Assembly: GCF_030486405.1 (NCBI RefSeq)
Contig: NZ_CP129613.1
Coordinates: forward strand, 5,270,001 to 5,334,000
DNA: 64,000 nt
Direction of reading: 5' to 3'
Source of the DNA: Mycolicibacterium sp. HK-90
GTDB taxonomy: Bacteria; Actinomycetota; Actinomycetes; Mycobacteriales; Mycobacteriaceae
Within the stretch, counting starts at the first letter, position 1, and each line of letters begins with the position of its first letter. A model generated the notes under the pieces. It was given only the letters and a program-made list of their open reading frames with translations. It was not told where the DNA came from and did no database searches. Made by a program: the position numbers and the translations under genes. Below are positions 32,981 through 41,483 of this stretch, piece after piece.

Positions 32981-34723
32981 ATGACCGCCTCACACGACAT
33001 AGTGGTGATCGGAGGGGGCGGCGCTGGATTGCGCGCCGCGATCGCCATCGCTGAGACCAATCCGCGGCTGAACGTCGCGATCGTGTCCAAGGTGTACCCG
33101 ATGCGCAGCCACACCGTCTCGGCCGAGGGCGGTGCCGCCGCCGTGGCCGGCGCCGACGACACCATAGACGAACATGCCTACGACACCATCTCGGGCGGCG
33201 ACTGGCTGTGCGACCAGGATGCTGTCGAAGCCTTCGTCGCGGAGGCACCGCTCGAGCTCATGCAGCTCGAACACTGGGGTTGTCCGTGGAGCCGAACGCC
33301 GGACGGGCACATCGCCGTTCGCGCATTCGGCGGCATGAAGAAGCTGCGCACCTGGTTCGCGGCCGACAAAACCGGTTTTCACCTGCTCCACACGCTGTTT
33401 CAGCGCGTACTCGCCTATCCCGACATCGTGCGCTACGACGAATGGTTCGCCACCACACTGCTCGTCGACGATGGCGTGGTACGCGGTCTGGTCGCGATCG
33501 AACTGGCCACCGGGCGTATCGAGACCATCCTGGCCAACGCGGTGATCATGTGCACCGGCGGATGCGGCCGGGTGTTCCCGTTCACCACCAACGCCAACAT
33601 CAAAACCGGTGACGGGATGGCGCTGGCGTTCCGGGCCGGGGCGCCCCTCAAGGACATGGAGTTCGTGCAGTACCACCCGACCGGGTTGCCGTTCACCGGG
33701 ATCCTGATCACCGAGGCCGCCCGAGCGGAGGGCGGCTGGCTGCTGAACAAGGACGGCTACCGGTATCTGCAGGATTACGACCTGGGCACGCCGACACCGG
33801 AACCCAAGCTGCGCAGCATGGAGCTGGGCCCGCGAGACCGGTTGTCGCAGGCATTCGTTCATGAGCTGGACAAGGGGCGCACCGACGAAACCCCGTACGG
33901 CCCTGTGGTTTACCTTGATCTCCGGCACCTGGGCGCCAAGCTCATCGACGCCAAGCTCCCATTCGTGCGGGAGCTGTGCCGCGATTATCAGCACATCGAC
34001 CCGGTCACCGAACTGGTGCCGGTCCGGCCTGTCGTGCACTACATGATGGGCGGCGTCCACACCGACATCTCCGGCGCCACCGGACTGCCCGGGCTCTACG
34101 CCGCGGGCGAGACGGCGTGCGTCAGCATCAACGGGGCCAACCGGCTCGGGTCCAACTCGCTGCCCGAACTGCTGGTGTTCGGGGCGCGGGCCGGACACGC
34201 AGCGGCCGAGTACGTCTCCGGAGCCGGTGCGACGCCCACAGCCGTGCAGGCGCAGGCCCGCGCCGAAGAGCAGCGACTGGAACACGACCTGAGCCGGCGC
34301 GCCGAGAGTGGCAGTGAACGCATCGCCGACATCCGCACCGACATGCAGACGGTGCTGGAGACCGCGGCCGGCATCTACCGCGACGGGCCCGCCCTGACCA
34401 AGGCCGCCACGCAGGTCCGCGAATTGCAGGAGCGGTTCGCCAACGCCGGTATCGACGATCACAGCCACACGTTCAACACCGAGCTGCTGGCGTTCCTGGA
34501 GCTGTCGGGCATGCTCGACATCGCCCAGACGATCGTCGAATCCGCCTCCCACCGCACCGAATCCCGCGGCGCACACCAGCGGACCGATTTTCCCGACCGT
34601 GACGACGCACAGTTCCTCGCCCACACCATGGCCTATCGAGAGCCCGACGGCTCAGCGCGGATCGACTACCTGCCGGTCACCATCACCCGCTGGCCACCGG
34701 GCGAACGAATCTACGGGAGATGA
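32981..34723 (+). CDS. frdA: Fumarate reductase flavoprotein subunit
   Basis: A 580-aa flavoprotein. The FAD Rossmann [10 protein letters not shown] is at 11-20; His44 in SHTVSAEGG is the expected site of covalent FAD attachment; HPTGLP and the C-terminal RGAHQR region hold active-site residues. It reduces fumarate with quinol, or the reverse. The full frdABCD set follows with tight spacing. The fused separate-anchor layout (two small membrane subunits) matches E. coli and M. tuberculosis FrdABCD rather than the mycobacterial Sdh enzymes. Confidence 0.93.
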   Translation: MTASHDIVVIGGGGAGLRAAIAIAETNPRLNVAIVSKVYPMRSHTVSAEGGAAAVAGADDTIDEHAYDTISGGDWLCDQDAVEAFVAEAPLELMQLEHWGCPWSRTPDGHIAVRAFGGMKKLRTWFAADKTGFHLLHTLFQRVLAYPDIVRYDEWFATTLLVDDGVVRGLVAIELATGRIETILANAVIMCTGGCGRVFPFTTNANIKTGDGMALAFRAGAPLKDMEFVQYHPTGLPFTGILITEAARAEGGWLLNKDGYRYLQDYDLGTPTPEPKLRSMELGPRDRLSQAFVHELDKGRTDETPYGPVVYLDLRHLGAKLIDAKLPFVRELCRDYQHIDPVTELVPVRPVVHYMMGGVHTDISGATGLPGLYAAGETACVSINGANRLGSNSLPELLVFGARAGHAAAEYVSGAGATPTAVQAQARAEEQRLEHDLSRRAESGSERIADIRTDMQTVLETAAGIYRDGPALTKAATQVRELQERFANAGIDDHSHTFNTELLAFLELSGMLDIAQTIVESASHRTESRGAHQRTDFPDRDDAQFLAHTMAYREPDGSARIDYLPVTITRWPPGERIYGR

Positions 34724-34724
34724 G

Positions 34725-35465
34725 ATGGCAGACCGAATTGTCATGGAGGTGGCCCGGTATCGCCCCGAAACCGATACCGAGCCGGTGATGCAGACTTACG
34801 ACGTTCCACTCACCCGGGAATGGGCGGTGCTCGACGGACTGAACTACATCAAGGACCGACTGGACGGCACACTGAGCTTCCGGTGGTCATGCCGGATGGG
34901 GATCTGCGGCAGCTGCGGCATGACCGTCAACGGAGATCCGAAACTGGCATGCGCGACGTTCCTCGTCGACTACCTGCCGGGGCCGGTGCGGGTGGAGCCG
35001 ATGCGCAACTTCCCGGTGATCCGCGATCTCGTCGTCGACATCAGCGATTTCATGACCAAGCTGCCCCGCATCAAGCCGTGGATCATCAACGACGACGAAC
35101 CGGCCGCGGATACCGAATACCGCCAAACACCATCCGAACTCGACGAGTTCAAACAATTCAGCATGTGCATCAACTGCATGCTGTGCTACTCGGCGTGCCC
35201 GGTGTACGCGCTGGATCCGGACTTTCTCGGCCCCGCGGCGATCGCGTTGGCGCAGCGGTACAACCTGGATTCCCGTGACAAGGGCGAGGAGCACCGGCGC
35301 GACGTGCTGGCCGCCGCCGACGGCGCGTGGGGGTGCACCTATGTCGGCGAGTGCTCGGTGGCCTGCCCGAAGGGCGTTGATCCGGCAGGCGCGATCCAGC
35401 GCTACAAGCTCACGGCCGCAACGCATTCGGTGAAGAACCTGCTCCTGCCGAGGGCCGCGCGATGA
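34725..35465 (+). CDS. frdB: Fumarate reductase iron-sulfur subunit
   Basis: A 246-aa protein. [2Fe-2S] ligands are in [10 protein letters not shown] plus a later CATF; the ferredoxin-like half carries [12 protein letters not shown] and [14 protein letters not shown] for the [4Fe-4S] and [3Fe-4S] clusters. It carries electrons between the membrane quinol site and FrdA. The ATG at 34725 immediately follows the frdA stop (TGAGATG); the longer reading is rejected. Overlaps frdC by 4 nt. Confidence 0.93.
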   Translation: MADRIVMEVARYRPETDTEPVMQTYDVPLTREWAVLDGLNYIKDRLDGTLSFRWSCRMGICGSCGMTVNGDPKLACATFLVDYLPGPVRVEPMRNFPVIRDLVVDISDFMTKLPRIKPWIINDDEPAADTEYRQTPSELDEFKQFSMCINCMLCYSACPVYALDPDFLGPAAIALAQRYNLDSRDKGEEHRRDVLAAADGAWGCTYVGECSVACPKGVDPAGAIQRYKLTAATHSVKNLLLPRAAR

Positions 35466-35836
35466 CGACCTATCGCCAGCCCGTCCCGCTGTTGTGGTGG
35501 GCCAAACGTGGTTCGTACCTGCGGTACATGCTTCGTGAGCTCAGCTGCGAGTTCGTGGCCTGGTCGGTGATCTACCTGGGCTTGCTCGTGTGGACCCTGG
35601 CCACCGGTCGTTACGACTGGTTCCAGGACTTCAGCACCCACCCGCTGGTGATCGTGCTGAACTTGATGACGCTGGCGTTCCTGTTGTTGCACACCGTGAC
35701 CTGGTTCGGCCTGGCGCCGCGCGCGATGGTCGTGCACCTGCGCGGCCGGCGCGTACCGGCGGGTGCGGTGCTGGTGGGGCATTACGTCGCGTGGCTGGTG
35801 GTTTCCGCGGTGGTCGCATGGGTGGTGCTGGCATGA
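35462..35836 (+). CDS. frdC: Fumarate reductase membrane subunit C
   Basis: A 124-aa membrane anchor with three helices (about 31-48, 63-85, 103-122). The opening [20 protein letters not shown] and the [15 protein letters not shown] segment are very close to M. tuberculosis FrdC (Rv1554) as I remember it. It binds quinone/menaquinol together with FrdD. Overlaps frdB and frdD by 4 nt each. Confidence 0.92.
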   Translation: MTTYRQPVPLLWWAKRGSYLRYMLRELSCEFVAWSVIYLGLLVWTLATGRYDWFQDFSTHPLVIVLNLMTLAFLLLHTVTWFGLAPRAMVVHLRGRRVPAGAVLVGHYVAWLVVSAVVAWVVLA

Positions 35837-36192
35837 GTGCGCCGGCCCGGCGGACACCGGAACCGTTCTTCTGGCTGTTGTTCTCGGCCGGCGGCATGGT
35901 GAGCGCACTGGTGCTGCCGGTGCTGATGTTGCTTTTCGGCGTGGTGTTCCCGCTCGGTCTGCTCGATGCGCCCGCCCCTGAGCATCTGCTGGCGGTGGTG
36001 CGCAATCCGCTGACGCGTATCGTGCTCGCCGGTGTGTTCGTGCTCGGGTTGTTCCACTGGGCCCACCGGGCCCGCTTCCTCCTCGAGCATGGGCTGAAGC
36101 TCGGCCGCTTCGACCGGGTGATCGCGGTGTGCAGTTACGGCACAGCCGCGTTGTGCTCGATCGCCGCGATCTGGGTGCTGATCACGATCTAG
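35833..36192 (+). CDS. frdD: Fumarate reductase membrane subunit D
   Basis: A 119-aa membrane anchor with three helices. RRTPEPFFWLLFSAGGMVSALV and the C-terminal HAHR-like HWAHRARFLLEHGLKLGRFDR segment match FrdD of M. tuberculosis and E. coli. The ATG at 35833 overlaps frdC by 4 nt; the long upstream in-frame extension is a shadow of frdC. Followed by a long inverted repeat that probably terminates the operon. Confidence 0.92.
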   Translation: MSAPARRTPEPFFWLLFSAGGMVSALVLPVLMLLFGVVFPLGLLDAPAPEHLLAVVRNPLTRIVLAGVFVLGLFHWAHRARFLLEHGLKLGRFDRVIAVCSYGTAALCSIAAIWVLITI

Positions 36193-36253
36193 CGCGAGCA
36201 GACACAGGATCGCCCTTTTCAGGGGTTTTCATGCGATTCCGCGTCTGCTCGCG
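36193..36253. terminator. Long imperfect inverted repeat, likely bidirectional terminator
   Basis: Arms 36193-36213 and 36233-36253 pair at 18 of 21 positions, with a perfect 11-bp outer stem CGCGAGCAGAC/GTCTGCTCGCG and an inner loop containing CCCTTTTCAGGGG. It lies between the convergent frdD and DapB-like genes. The GCGAGCAGAC outer arm resembles a repeat I associate with other mycobacterial intergenic regions, so it may be a dispersed element as well. Confidence 0.7.
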
Positions 36254-36269
36254 AAAGAACGTTGACCAC

Positions 36270-37343
36270 TCACCACATCAATCCGCGGATCAGCGCAGTT
36301 GGTGGAATATCCTCGGCGGCAATTAATCCCGCCGGAGCGTCACACACCCAGTCGATCGCGTTGACCACTCGGGCCGCCGTGGACACGCACCCGGCATCGG
36401 TCACATCCAGCACTGGATGGGACAGGCTGGTGTACATCTCGATGCGTGGCTCGCCCTCCACGATCACCTGGTGCACGCCGGACTGCCCGTCGGGCGGATA
36501 TTCCCAATCCGGCGCTGCCGCAGGCGTGAGGCGCGTGGTGTGTTCAACGGTGATGACCGGCACGCCGCCGCGAACACCTTCGGCGGCAAATCGTGTCCCA
36601 GCCAACCGCCCTGGCTCGACGGTCATCATCGTGCATTCGATGCGCTCGGTGGTGTACCACGGCTCGAAGCGCTCAGTGACCTCGTCGAGTTCCACCCCGA
36701 GACGATCGGCGAGATTACGCACCAGGCCGCCGAACATCGACGTGATCACCCCCGGCTGGAACGCCATCGGCAGGTCGTCGTCCGGGGTGGTCCCGAAACC
36801 CATGGCGGTACCGGTGTATTCGTAGTCGTCGTAGTTTCCGTAGTCGAAGATCTCCTTGACCGTCACCGACTCGGCACGAGTGACCAGACTGAGCGCGGCA
36901 TACACCGCCGTGTCCCCCGAGTATCCGGGGTCGATGCCGTTGACATACAGCGACGAATTCCCCGCTGCGCAAGCCTGTTCGAGCGGCACCCGCAACCAGT
37001 CGTCGGCCTGGTGCGGGGTAACCAGCCACACCATCGAAGTGCCGACGACGTTGATCCCGGCCGCCAGGAAGCGCGACATCTGCTCGATGGCTTCCATCGG
37101 CCGGGTCTCGCCCAGCGCCGTGTAGACCACGCAATCCGGCCCGAGCGCGATCAGCGCGTCGATGTCGTCGGTCGCGATGACACCCGTCGGCTCGCTGTGT
37201 CCACACAGTTCGGCAGCGTCGCGCCCGATCTTTTCCGGACCTGACGCATGGACGCCGACCAACTTCAGATCTGGTCTGCCGATGACCGCCGCCAGTGAAT
37301 GCCTACCGACATTGCCGGTCGAGAATTGGACCACTCTGCGCAT
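36270..37343 (-). CDS. DapB-fold NAD(P)H-dependent dehydrogenase-like protein
   Basis: A 357-aa protein starting RRVVQFSTGNVGRHSLAAV, an N-terminal Rossmann domain of the dihydrodipicolinate-reductase type as in 2,4-diaminopentanoate dehydrogenase. The C-terminal half is a mixed domain with GIDPGYSGDTA near residue 140. Two further paralogues (44756-45805 and 45798-46856) lie in the facing operon. Substrate unknown. It is the second gene of a divergent pair with the SDR at 37363, 19 nt apart. Confidence 0.82.
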   Translation of the reverse strand: MRRVVQFSTGNVGRHSLAAVIGRPDLKLVGVHASGPEKIGRDAAELCGHSEPTGVIATDDIDALIALGPDCVVYTALGETRPMEAIEQMSRFLAAGINVVGTSMVWLVTPHQADDWLRVPLEQACAAGNSSLYVNGIDPGYSGDTAVYAALSLVTRAESVTVKEIFDYGNYDDYEYTGTAMGFGTTPDDDLPMAFQPGVITSMFGGLVRNLADRLGVELDEVTERFEPWYTTERIECTMMTVEPGRLAGTRFAAEGVRGGVPVITVEHTTRLTPAAAPDWEYPPDGQSGVHQVIVEGEPRIEMYTSLSHPVLDVTDAGCVSTAARVVNAIDWVCDAPAGLIAAEDIPPTALIRGLMW

Positions 37344-37362
37344 CGTTGCGCTCCATTCGTGT

Positions 37363-38151
37363 TCAGTAGTCGGGGATCGGCAGCGGCGAGTTGCTCGACT
37401 CGATACCGCCGTCCACATGGAAGATAGCGTTGGTGGCGTAGCAGTCGCGGGTGGACAGATAAACGCACAGCCGGCCCAGGTCCTCGACGTCGCCGAGCCG
37501 GTGCAGAGGCGTTGCCTCGTTCATCTTCTCCAGCGAGCCCGGCAACATGTCCAGGCTGCCCTGCAGGCCATCGGTCGCGAACGATCCCAGTGCGATCGCG
37601 TTCACCCGGATCTTGGGCGCCAACTCCTGCGCCATCGCACGGGTGAGCGCCTCAAGACCACCCTTGGCCGTGCAGTAAGCCGTCAACGCACGGATGCCGA
37701 ACCGGGCCGACCCTGACGAAATGTTGACGATCGAGCCACGCCCGGCCTCGATCATGTGCGGTGCGACAAGTTGACTCATGATGAAAGCCGAAGTGACACA
37801 CCAATCGAAGGTGTGTCTGAAGTCCTCGTCGGTGATGTCGAGAAACCGCGCGTAGGTGGATCCGCCGACGTTGTTGACAAGAATGTCGATCCGGCCGAAC
37901 CGCTCCATCGTCGTGCTCACCACTCGTTCTCCGTCGGGTCGGCTCATCGCATCAGCGACCACCGCCACACCCCTGCCGCCTGCGGCCTCGATACCGGTGA
38001 TCGTCCCGACGATGTCGGATTCCGTTCTTGCCGTGCCGACCACGGTGGCACCAGCCTCAGCCAACACTCGCGCGATACCCTGGCCGACTCCCTTCCCCGC
38101 ACCGGTCACGATCGCGACCTGCCCGGTGAGATCGAACTGTTCCATTGCCAT
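37363..38151 (-). CDS. Short-chain dehydrogenase
   Basis: A 262-aa SDR with TGAGKGVGQGIA, NNVGG, catalytic Ser in SSGSA, YCTAK and the terminal HVDGGIES. Start ATG 38151 (GAGAGGGG upstream) or 38145. It is divergent from the membrane-protein operon and shares its 227-nt promoter region, so it may be regulated with it by the TetR protein. Likely oxidises an alcohol or ketone on the same substrate as the P450s. Confidence 0.87.
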   Translation of the reverse strand: MAMEQFDLTGQVAIVTGAGKGVGQGIARVLAEAGATVVGTARTESDIVGTITGIEAAGGRGVAVVADAMSRPDGERVVSTTMERFGRIDILVNNVGGSTYARFLDITDEDFRHTFDWCVTSAFIMSQLVAPHMIEAGRGSIVNISSGSARFGIRALTAYCTAKGGLEALTRAMAQELAPKIRVNAIALGSFATDGLQGSLDMLPGSLEKMNEATPLHRLGDVEDLGRLCVYLSTRDCYATNAIFHVDGGIESSNSPLPIPDY

Positions 38152-38359
38152 TGAGAACCCCTCTCGCAGAAAACAGTCTTCATCTAACGACTCAACCTGA
38201 CTCACGTCAACGAAAATCCCTAAAAGCTCAGCTCCATCGCCTCACTAGATACGCGTAGAGACACTCTAAATACTGGTCTATCAGCAGTAATTCACTGAGA
38301 AAACAACGGAAACGCCCACCTGGGCAGGTAGCCACCCAGGGGTTGACTCTCACACGTTA

Positions 38360-38373
38360 CTGACTATAGTCAG
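38360..38373. promoter_or_regulatory. Palindromic operator candidate CTGACTATAGTCAG
   Basis: A perfect 14-bp palindrome 5 nt upstream of the first ATG of the large operon, in a region with -10-like TATAGT. The second gene of the operon is a TetR regulator, so this is a likely autoregulatory TetR operator that would also control the divergent SDR. Confidence 0.6.
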
Positions 38374-38378
38374 CCTTC

Positions 38379-39110
38379 ATGAATCTGCGATTGACCGGTT
38401 CGGGCAGCAAGAGCGCAGCTCTCGCCGCGCCGGGCACCTCGGCGAGCGGACTCGACGAGCACATGGAGGCCTCGCGACTCGCCCAACGCCAGGCCGACAA
38501 GTGGCTGATCTCCGGGAGCCTGCTGATCGGCACCGCCGCCCTCGGCATCTTCGGCCTCCCACTGTTCCTGCGCGGGGTTTGGCTGCTACGCAAGGCCCAG
38601 CGGGACGGCCTGACCGTGCGCCCCATGCTGGTCACCCTGCTGGGCTACCTGGTCATCGTCGACGCCGCGATCAACACCGTCGGCTGGGCGCTGGACACTA
38701 TGGCCAGCCACACCATCCTGGCCCGAATCCTGTTGAACGGCTGGGGCAACATGTTCGACGCCGGCTACTTCTGGCACTACAACGAACTGTGGATCGGCGG
38801 CGCCGCAGGCCCGGGTGAGAAGGCCATGGAAGTCGGCATGATCCTCACGGTCTTCACCATGCGGATCGCCGCAGGCATCGGGTTCCTGCAGATGAAGCGC
38901 TGGGGCCACCAGTGGATGATCATCACCTGCTGGATGGGTGTGGTGATCTGGTGCATCTACGTCTTCAACATGACCATGTACGCCGATGTCCGGTTCGCCG
39001 GCGTGGTGCTACCGGTCGTCGGCTGGTGGCTCTACGACATCTTCTACATCACCCCGTTCCTGGCCATCCCCTACCTGCACTCGGTCAACCGTGAGATCTT
39101 CTCGGACTGA
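38379..39110 (+). CDS. Conserved multi-helix membrane protein, copy 1
   Basis: A 243-aa protein. After a soluble N-terminus ending EASRLAQRQADKW come about six helices (roughly 42-65, 82-103, 110-120, 143-165, 172-196, 200-225). A conserved loop [16 protein letters not shown] near residues 126-142 holds Asp, His and Glu, MKRWGHQW adds a His, and the C-terminus ends [10 protein letters not shown]. The His/Asp/Glu set in a hydrophobic setting could bind a metal. A near-duplicate lies at 42416, with about 15 differences over the last 122 residues by eye. It is the first gene of the TetR/VWA/AAA+ operon. I do not recognise the family; enzyme subunit or transporter are both possible. Confidence 0.72.
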   Translation: MNLRLTGSGSKSAALAAPGTSASGLDEHMEASRLAQRQADKWLISGSLLIGTAALGIFGLPLFLRGVWLLRKAQRDGLTVRPMLVTLLGYLVIVDAAINTVGWALDTMASHTILARILLNGWGNMFDAGYFWHYNELWIGGAAGPGEKAMEVGMILTVFTMRIAAGIGFLQMKRWGHQWMIITCWMGVVIWCIYVFNMTMYADVRFAGVVLPVVGWWLYDIFYITPFLAIPYLHSVNREIFSD

Positions 39111-39122
39111 GCGGCCTAAACC

Positions 39123-39731
39123 ATGTCGCCTCAGGTGAAACCGTCAGCCCGCGAACAGCGTCGGCTGCAGACGCGGGAACGCATACTCGGCGCCGCGATC
39201 GCCGAGTTCACGTCGTCGGGTATGGCCGGCACCGACGTCGGCGCCATCGTCACCGCGGCCGGGGTGGCCCACGGCACCTTCTTCTTCCACTTTCCCAGCA
39301 AGGAGCATGTGCTGCTGGAGCTGGAACAACGCGAAGAAGCCCGGATGGCAGCCGATTTCGCCCGCATCCTCGACGGTCCGCACGACCTGCCGACTGCACT
39401 GGCCCAGCTGGTCGAGTTGGTCACCGCACTGGAACAGCGATTCGGCCCGGTCCTGTTCAAGGAGCTTCTGGCGCTGCACTTCTCCCCGACCCGTCCGACC
39501 AAGGACGAGTGGACCGATCACCCCGTGATCGTGCTGCTGGTTCGCGAGATCGAAAGAGCCTGCGGCAACGGTGAAGTCCACCCCGAGGTCGACGCCTTCT
39601 ACAGCGCGACGTTCTTCCTGCTGGGACTCTACGGCGTGCTGACCACAACCGAACACGGCGAAGCACGAGACACGATGCTGGCCAAACTGGTGACAACCGC
39701 CCTTCGGGGACTGACCATAAAGGAGGTCTGA
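39123..39731 (+). CDS. TetR-family transcriptional regulator
   Basis: A 202-aa regulator. The N-terminal helix-turn-helix (about 14-60) reads RERILGAAIAEFTSSGMAGTDVGAIVTAAGVAHGTFFFHFPSK in outline (ending in the TFFFHFPSK recognition helix), and the C-terminal ligand domain is helical. It is the second gene of the operon, 12 nt after membrane protein copy 1, so it likely autoregulates through the 14-bp palindrome at 38360. Ends 1 nt before the 34-aa microprotein start. Confidence 0.9.
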   Translation: MSPQVKPSAREQRRLQTRERILGAAIAEFTSSGMAGTDVGAIVTAAGVAHGTFFFHFPSKEHVLLELEQREEARMAADFARILDGPHDLPTALAQLVELVTALEQRFGPVLFKELLALHFSPTRPTKDEWTDHPVIVLLVREIERACGNGEVHPEVDAFYSATFFLLGLYGVLTTTEHGEARDTMLAKLVTTALRGLTIKEV

Positions 39732-39732
39732 C

Positions 39733-39837
39733 ATGGATTGGGTCTGGGAGATCCTGCGCTACGTCGCAGCGTGGGGTGGAGCAGGTTTGGTGATCTGGTT
39801 CTGGTACTGGATGTTCTCCAACCTCGGGACGTTCTGA
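39733..39837 (+). CDS. 34-aa single-helix membrane microprotein
   Basis: ATG to TGA with a strong AAGGAGG Shine-Dalgarno inside the tetR end, 1 nt after its stop. The 34-residue product begins MDWVWEILRYVAAWGG, continues as one hydrophobic, Trp/Tyr/Phe-rich helix (about 8-28) and ends SNLGTF. Seven aromatic residues line the helix. It has no other ORF in its place and ends 6 nt before the VWA gene. Its place in a run of perfectly spaced genes supports translation. Perhaps a small subunit of a membrane complex with the duplicated membrane proteins. Confidence 0.7.
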   Translation: MDWVWEILRYVAAWGGAGLVIWFWYWMFSNLGTF

Positions 39838-39843
39838 ATCCCG

Positions 39844-41376
39844 ATGACCGAACTCTCCGATGCGCATGCCTTGGCGCTCGAGCGCAGTTGCGCGGTGACC
39901 GCCGTTGCCCTCAGTGGGCAGCGCCGCACCGGCGTCCGACTGGTCACCGGAGCCCACCGTGCCTTCGGCGTGAGTGCGACGCTCGACTACGTCCACGTCC
40001 CTTACCCACAGCTCGAACGCGATTGGGGTCGCCGAACCGTTACCTGCGGTGTGGCACTGCAATGTTCGCCATCCAAGGAGCGGCTCGCCCACTATCGGCT
40101 CAACGAACTCTCGGCTCGCGAGCTGCGGGCCCTGACCACCATCGAGGCCCGGGTCTCCCTCGGCTGGGTCGCGCAGAACTGGACCGGCCTGCTCGACGAG
40201 TTTCACAAGGTGGCACCAGAGCTGGAAGCATTACCGGCAACGCTGGAGGCCGACGAGATGTTGCGCCGCGCAGTCGAAGCGGCGCGTGACGGCGATGTTC
40301 CCCACGCCCACCCGATCGCGGGCCGGCTGCCACGGGGCTTCACCATACCGCACGGCTTGACCGACAAGCTGCGCCGCAGTTTCGGCAGAATGCCCTGGAC
40401 CTCAACGCAGAAGCGCCTGCCCCGACCGTATTCCATTCCGGTGGGCGGCGACGGCGGGGTACGCAACCCCAACCTGCCGCCGCCGAGCCGGCCGCAGGAC
40501 AACGACCTGGACATCACCCCCGAGCATCGGCAGGGCATCCCCTACCCCGAATGGAACTCGTGGACCCAGAGCTTCCTGCGCGATCACGTGGCGGTACTCG
40601 AGCGACAGCACCGCAGCGATACCCACCAACCGAACTCGGCGTCGGCCGAGCTGAGGAAGTGGTTCTCCGAGCACACCCACCGCGCCATGAAGAACCGCTT
40701 GGAGGACGGCTCCGATCTCGACGTCGAGCAGTACGTGAGCCATTACATCGACGTGACGACCGGGGAGGCTGTCGAGCCACGGATCTTCCGTGAGCTGCTA
40801 CCCAGCAGTCGCGATGTCACCACCGCACTGCTGCTCGACGGCAGTTCGTCGCTGGGTGTGCACGGTGGGCGAGTCTTCAAGTTGGAGTTGGCCTGTGCCG
40901 ATGCACTGTCACGGGCCATGACTGTGGCCAAGGAAAGGCACGGCATCTTCACCTTCACCGGAAATACCCGGCACCGCGTAGAAGTGAGCTGCCTCAAGGA
41001 CTTCGAGGACCGCCGCTTCGTGCCACCGAGTCTCCTCGGTCTTTCAACCGGTGGCTACACCAGGCTCGGCGCACCGCTGCGCCACCTCACCAGCCGGCTG
41101 TTGGCACAGCCGTCGGAACGGCGGCTGCTCATCGTGATCGGTGACGGGCTGATCTCCGACGAAGGCTACGAGGGGCGTTACGCCTGGGCGGACGCGGCTC
41201 ATGCGGTCGAGGAGGCCAACGAGGCCGGGGTCTCCGTCTACTACGTCGGCGTCGGTCCGGTGCGCGTCGACCCGCTGCCGGAGGTCTTCGGTGACCGCCG
41301 GTCCCAACGTATCCGCCGCGTCGAGGACCTGCCGCGGGTTCTCGCGCATGTCCACAGAGAGCTTGTCGCAGCATGA
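39844..41376 (+). CDS. VWA-domain protein of NorD/CoxE type
   Basis: A 510-aa protein. The N-terminal half is helical with the PYPEWN motif near residue 235, a hallmark of NorD-like proteins. The C-terminal VWA domain (about 325-505) has the MIDAS DGSSS at about 332-336, the Thr in TGGYTRLG and the Asp in VIGDGL. NorD/CoxE/CbbO proteins work with a MoxR-type AAA+ partner (encoded just downstream) to remodel or load metal into a target enzyme, such as nitric-oxide reductase, CO dehydrogenase or Rubisco. No such target is nearby, so a new client, probably a membrane protein of this operon, is likely. Confidence 0.82.
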   Translation: MTELSDAHALALERSCAVTAVALSGQRRTGVRLVTGAHRAFGVSATLDYVHVPYPQLERDWGRRTVTCGVALQCSPSKERLAHYRLNELSARELRALTTIEARVSLGWVAQNWTGLLDEFHKVAPELEALPATLEADEMLRRAVEAARDGDVPHAHPIAGRLPRGFTIPHGLTDKLRRSFGRMPWTSTQKRLPRPYSIPVGGDGGVRNPNLPPPSRPQDNDLDITPEHRQGIPYPEWNSWTQSFLRDHVAVLERQHRSDTHQPNSASAELRKWFSEHTHRAMKNRLEDGSDLDVEQYVSHYIDVTTGEAVEPRIFRELLPSSRDVTTALLLDGSSSLGVHGGRVFKLELACADALSRAMTVAKERHGIFTFTGNTRHRVEVSCLKDFEDRRFVPPSLLGLSTGGYTRLGAPLRHLTSRLLAQPSERRLLIVIGDGLISDEGYEGRYAWADAAHAVEEANEAGVSVYYVGVGPVRVDPLPEVFGDRRSQRIRRVEDLPRVLAHVHRELVAA

Positions 41377-41477
41377 CTTCGAGTGAGGAGCCGGAGGCGG
41401 ACCACAGCATGACTTCGAGTGAGGAGCCGGAGGCGGACCACAGCATGACTTCGAGTGAGGAGCCGGAGGCGGATCAC
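41371..41477 (+). repeat. Three tandem 36-nt repeats
   Basis: Units 41371-41406, 41407-41442 and 41443-41477. The first two are identical; the third differs at one base and is 1 nt short before the next ATG. Each unit holds an ATG and purine-rich GAGGAG/GGAGG, and a fourth partial copy is the MoxR start itself (GCATGACT). The period is a multiple of three and keeps a reading frame open. Confidence 0.9.
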
Positions 41478-41483
41478 GCATGA
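41373..41483 (+). CDS. 36-aa acidic triple-repeat peptide
   Basis: The 36-nt repeats encode an open frame with three copies of MTSSEEPEADHS (the last ends DHA). Its ATG overlaps the VWA stop (ATGA at 41373-41376) and its stop overlaps the ATG of the AAA+ gene (ATGA at 41480-41483), so it would fit a translational-coupling chain exactly. The peptide is strongly acidic with no helix or hydrophobic part; Asp-His and Glu residues could bind metal. It might instead be a non-functional expansion of the coupling region. Translation is inference from the perfect 4-nt overlaps at both ends. Confidence 0.5.
   Translation: MTSSEEPEADHSMTSSEEPEADHSMTSSEEPEADHA

Noticed and set aside
38360..38373. Palindrome as a transcription terminator
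   Set aside because: It has no loop or T-run and lies directly upstream of a start codon, which fits an operator.
41371..41477. Tandem repeats as a CRISPR array
   Set aside because: The 36-nt units are directly adjacent without unique spacers, keep a reading frame and sit between coupled genes; no cas genes are present.
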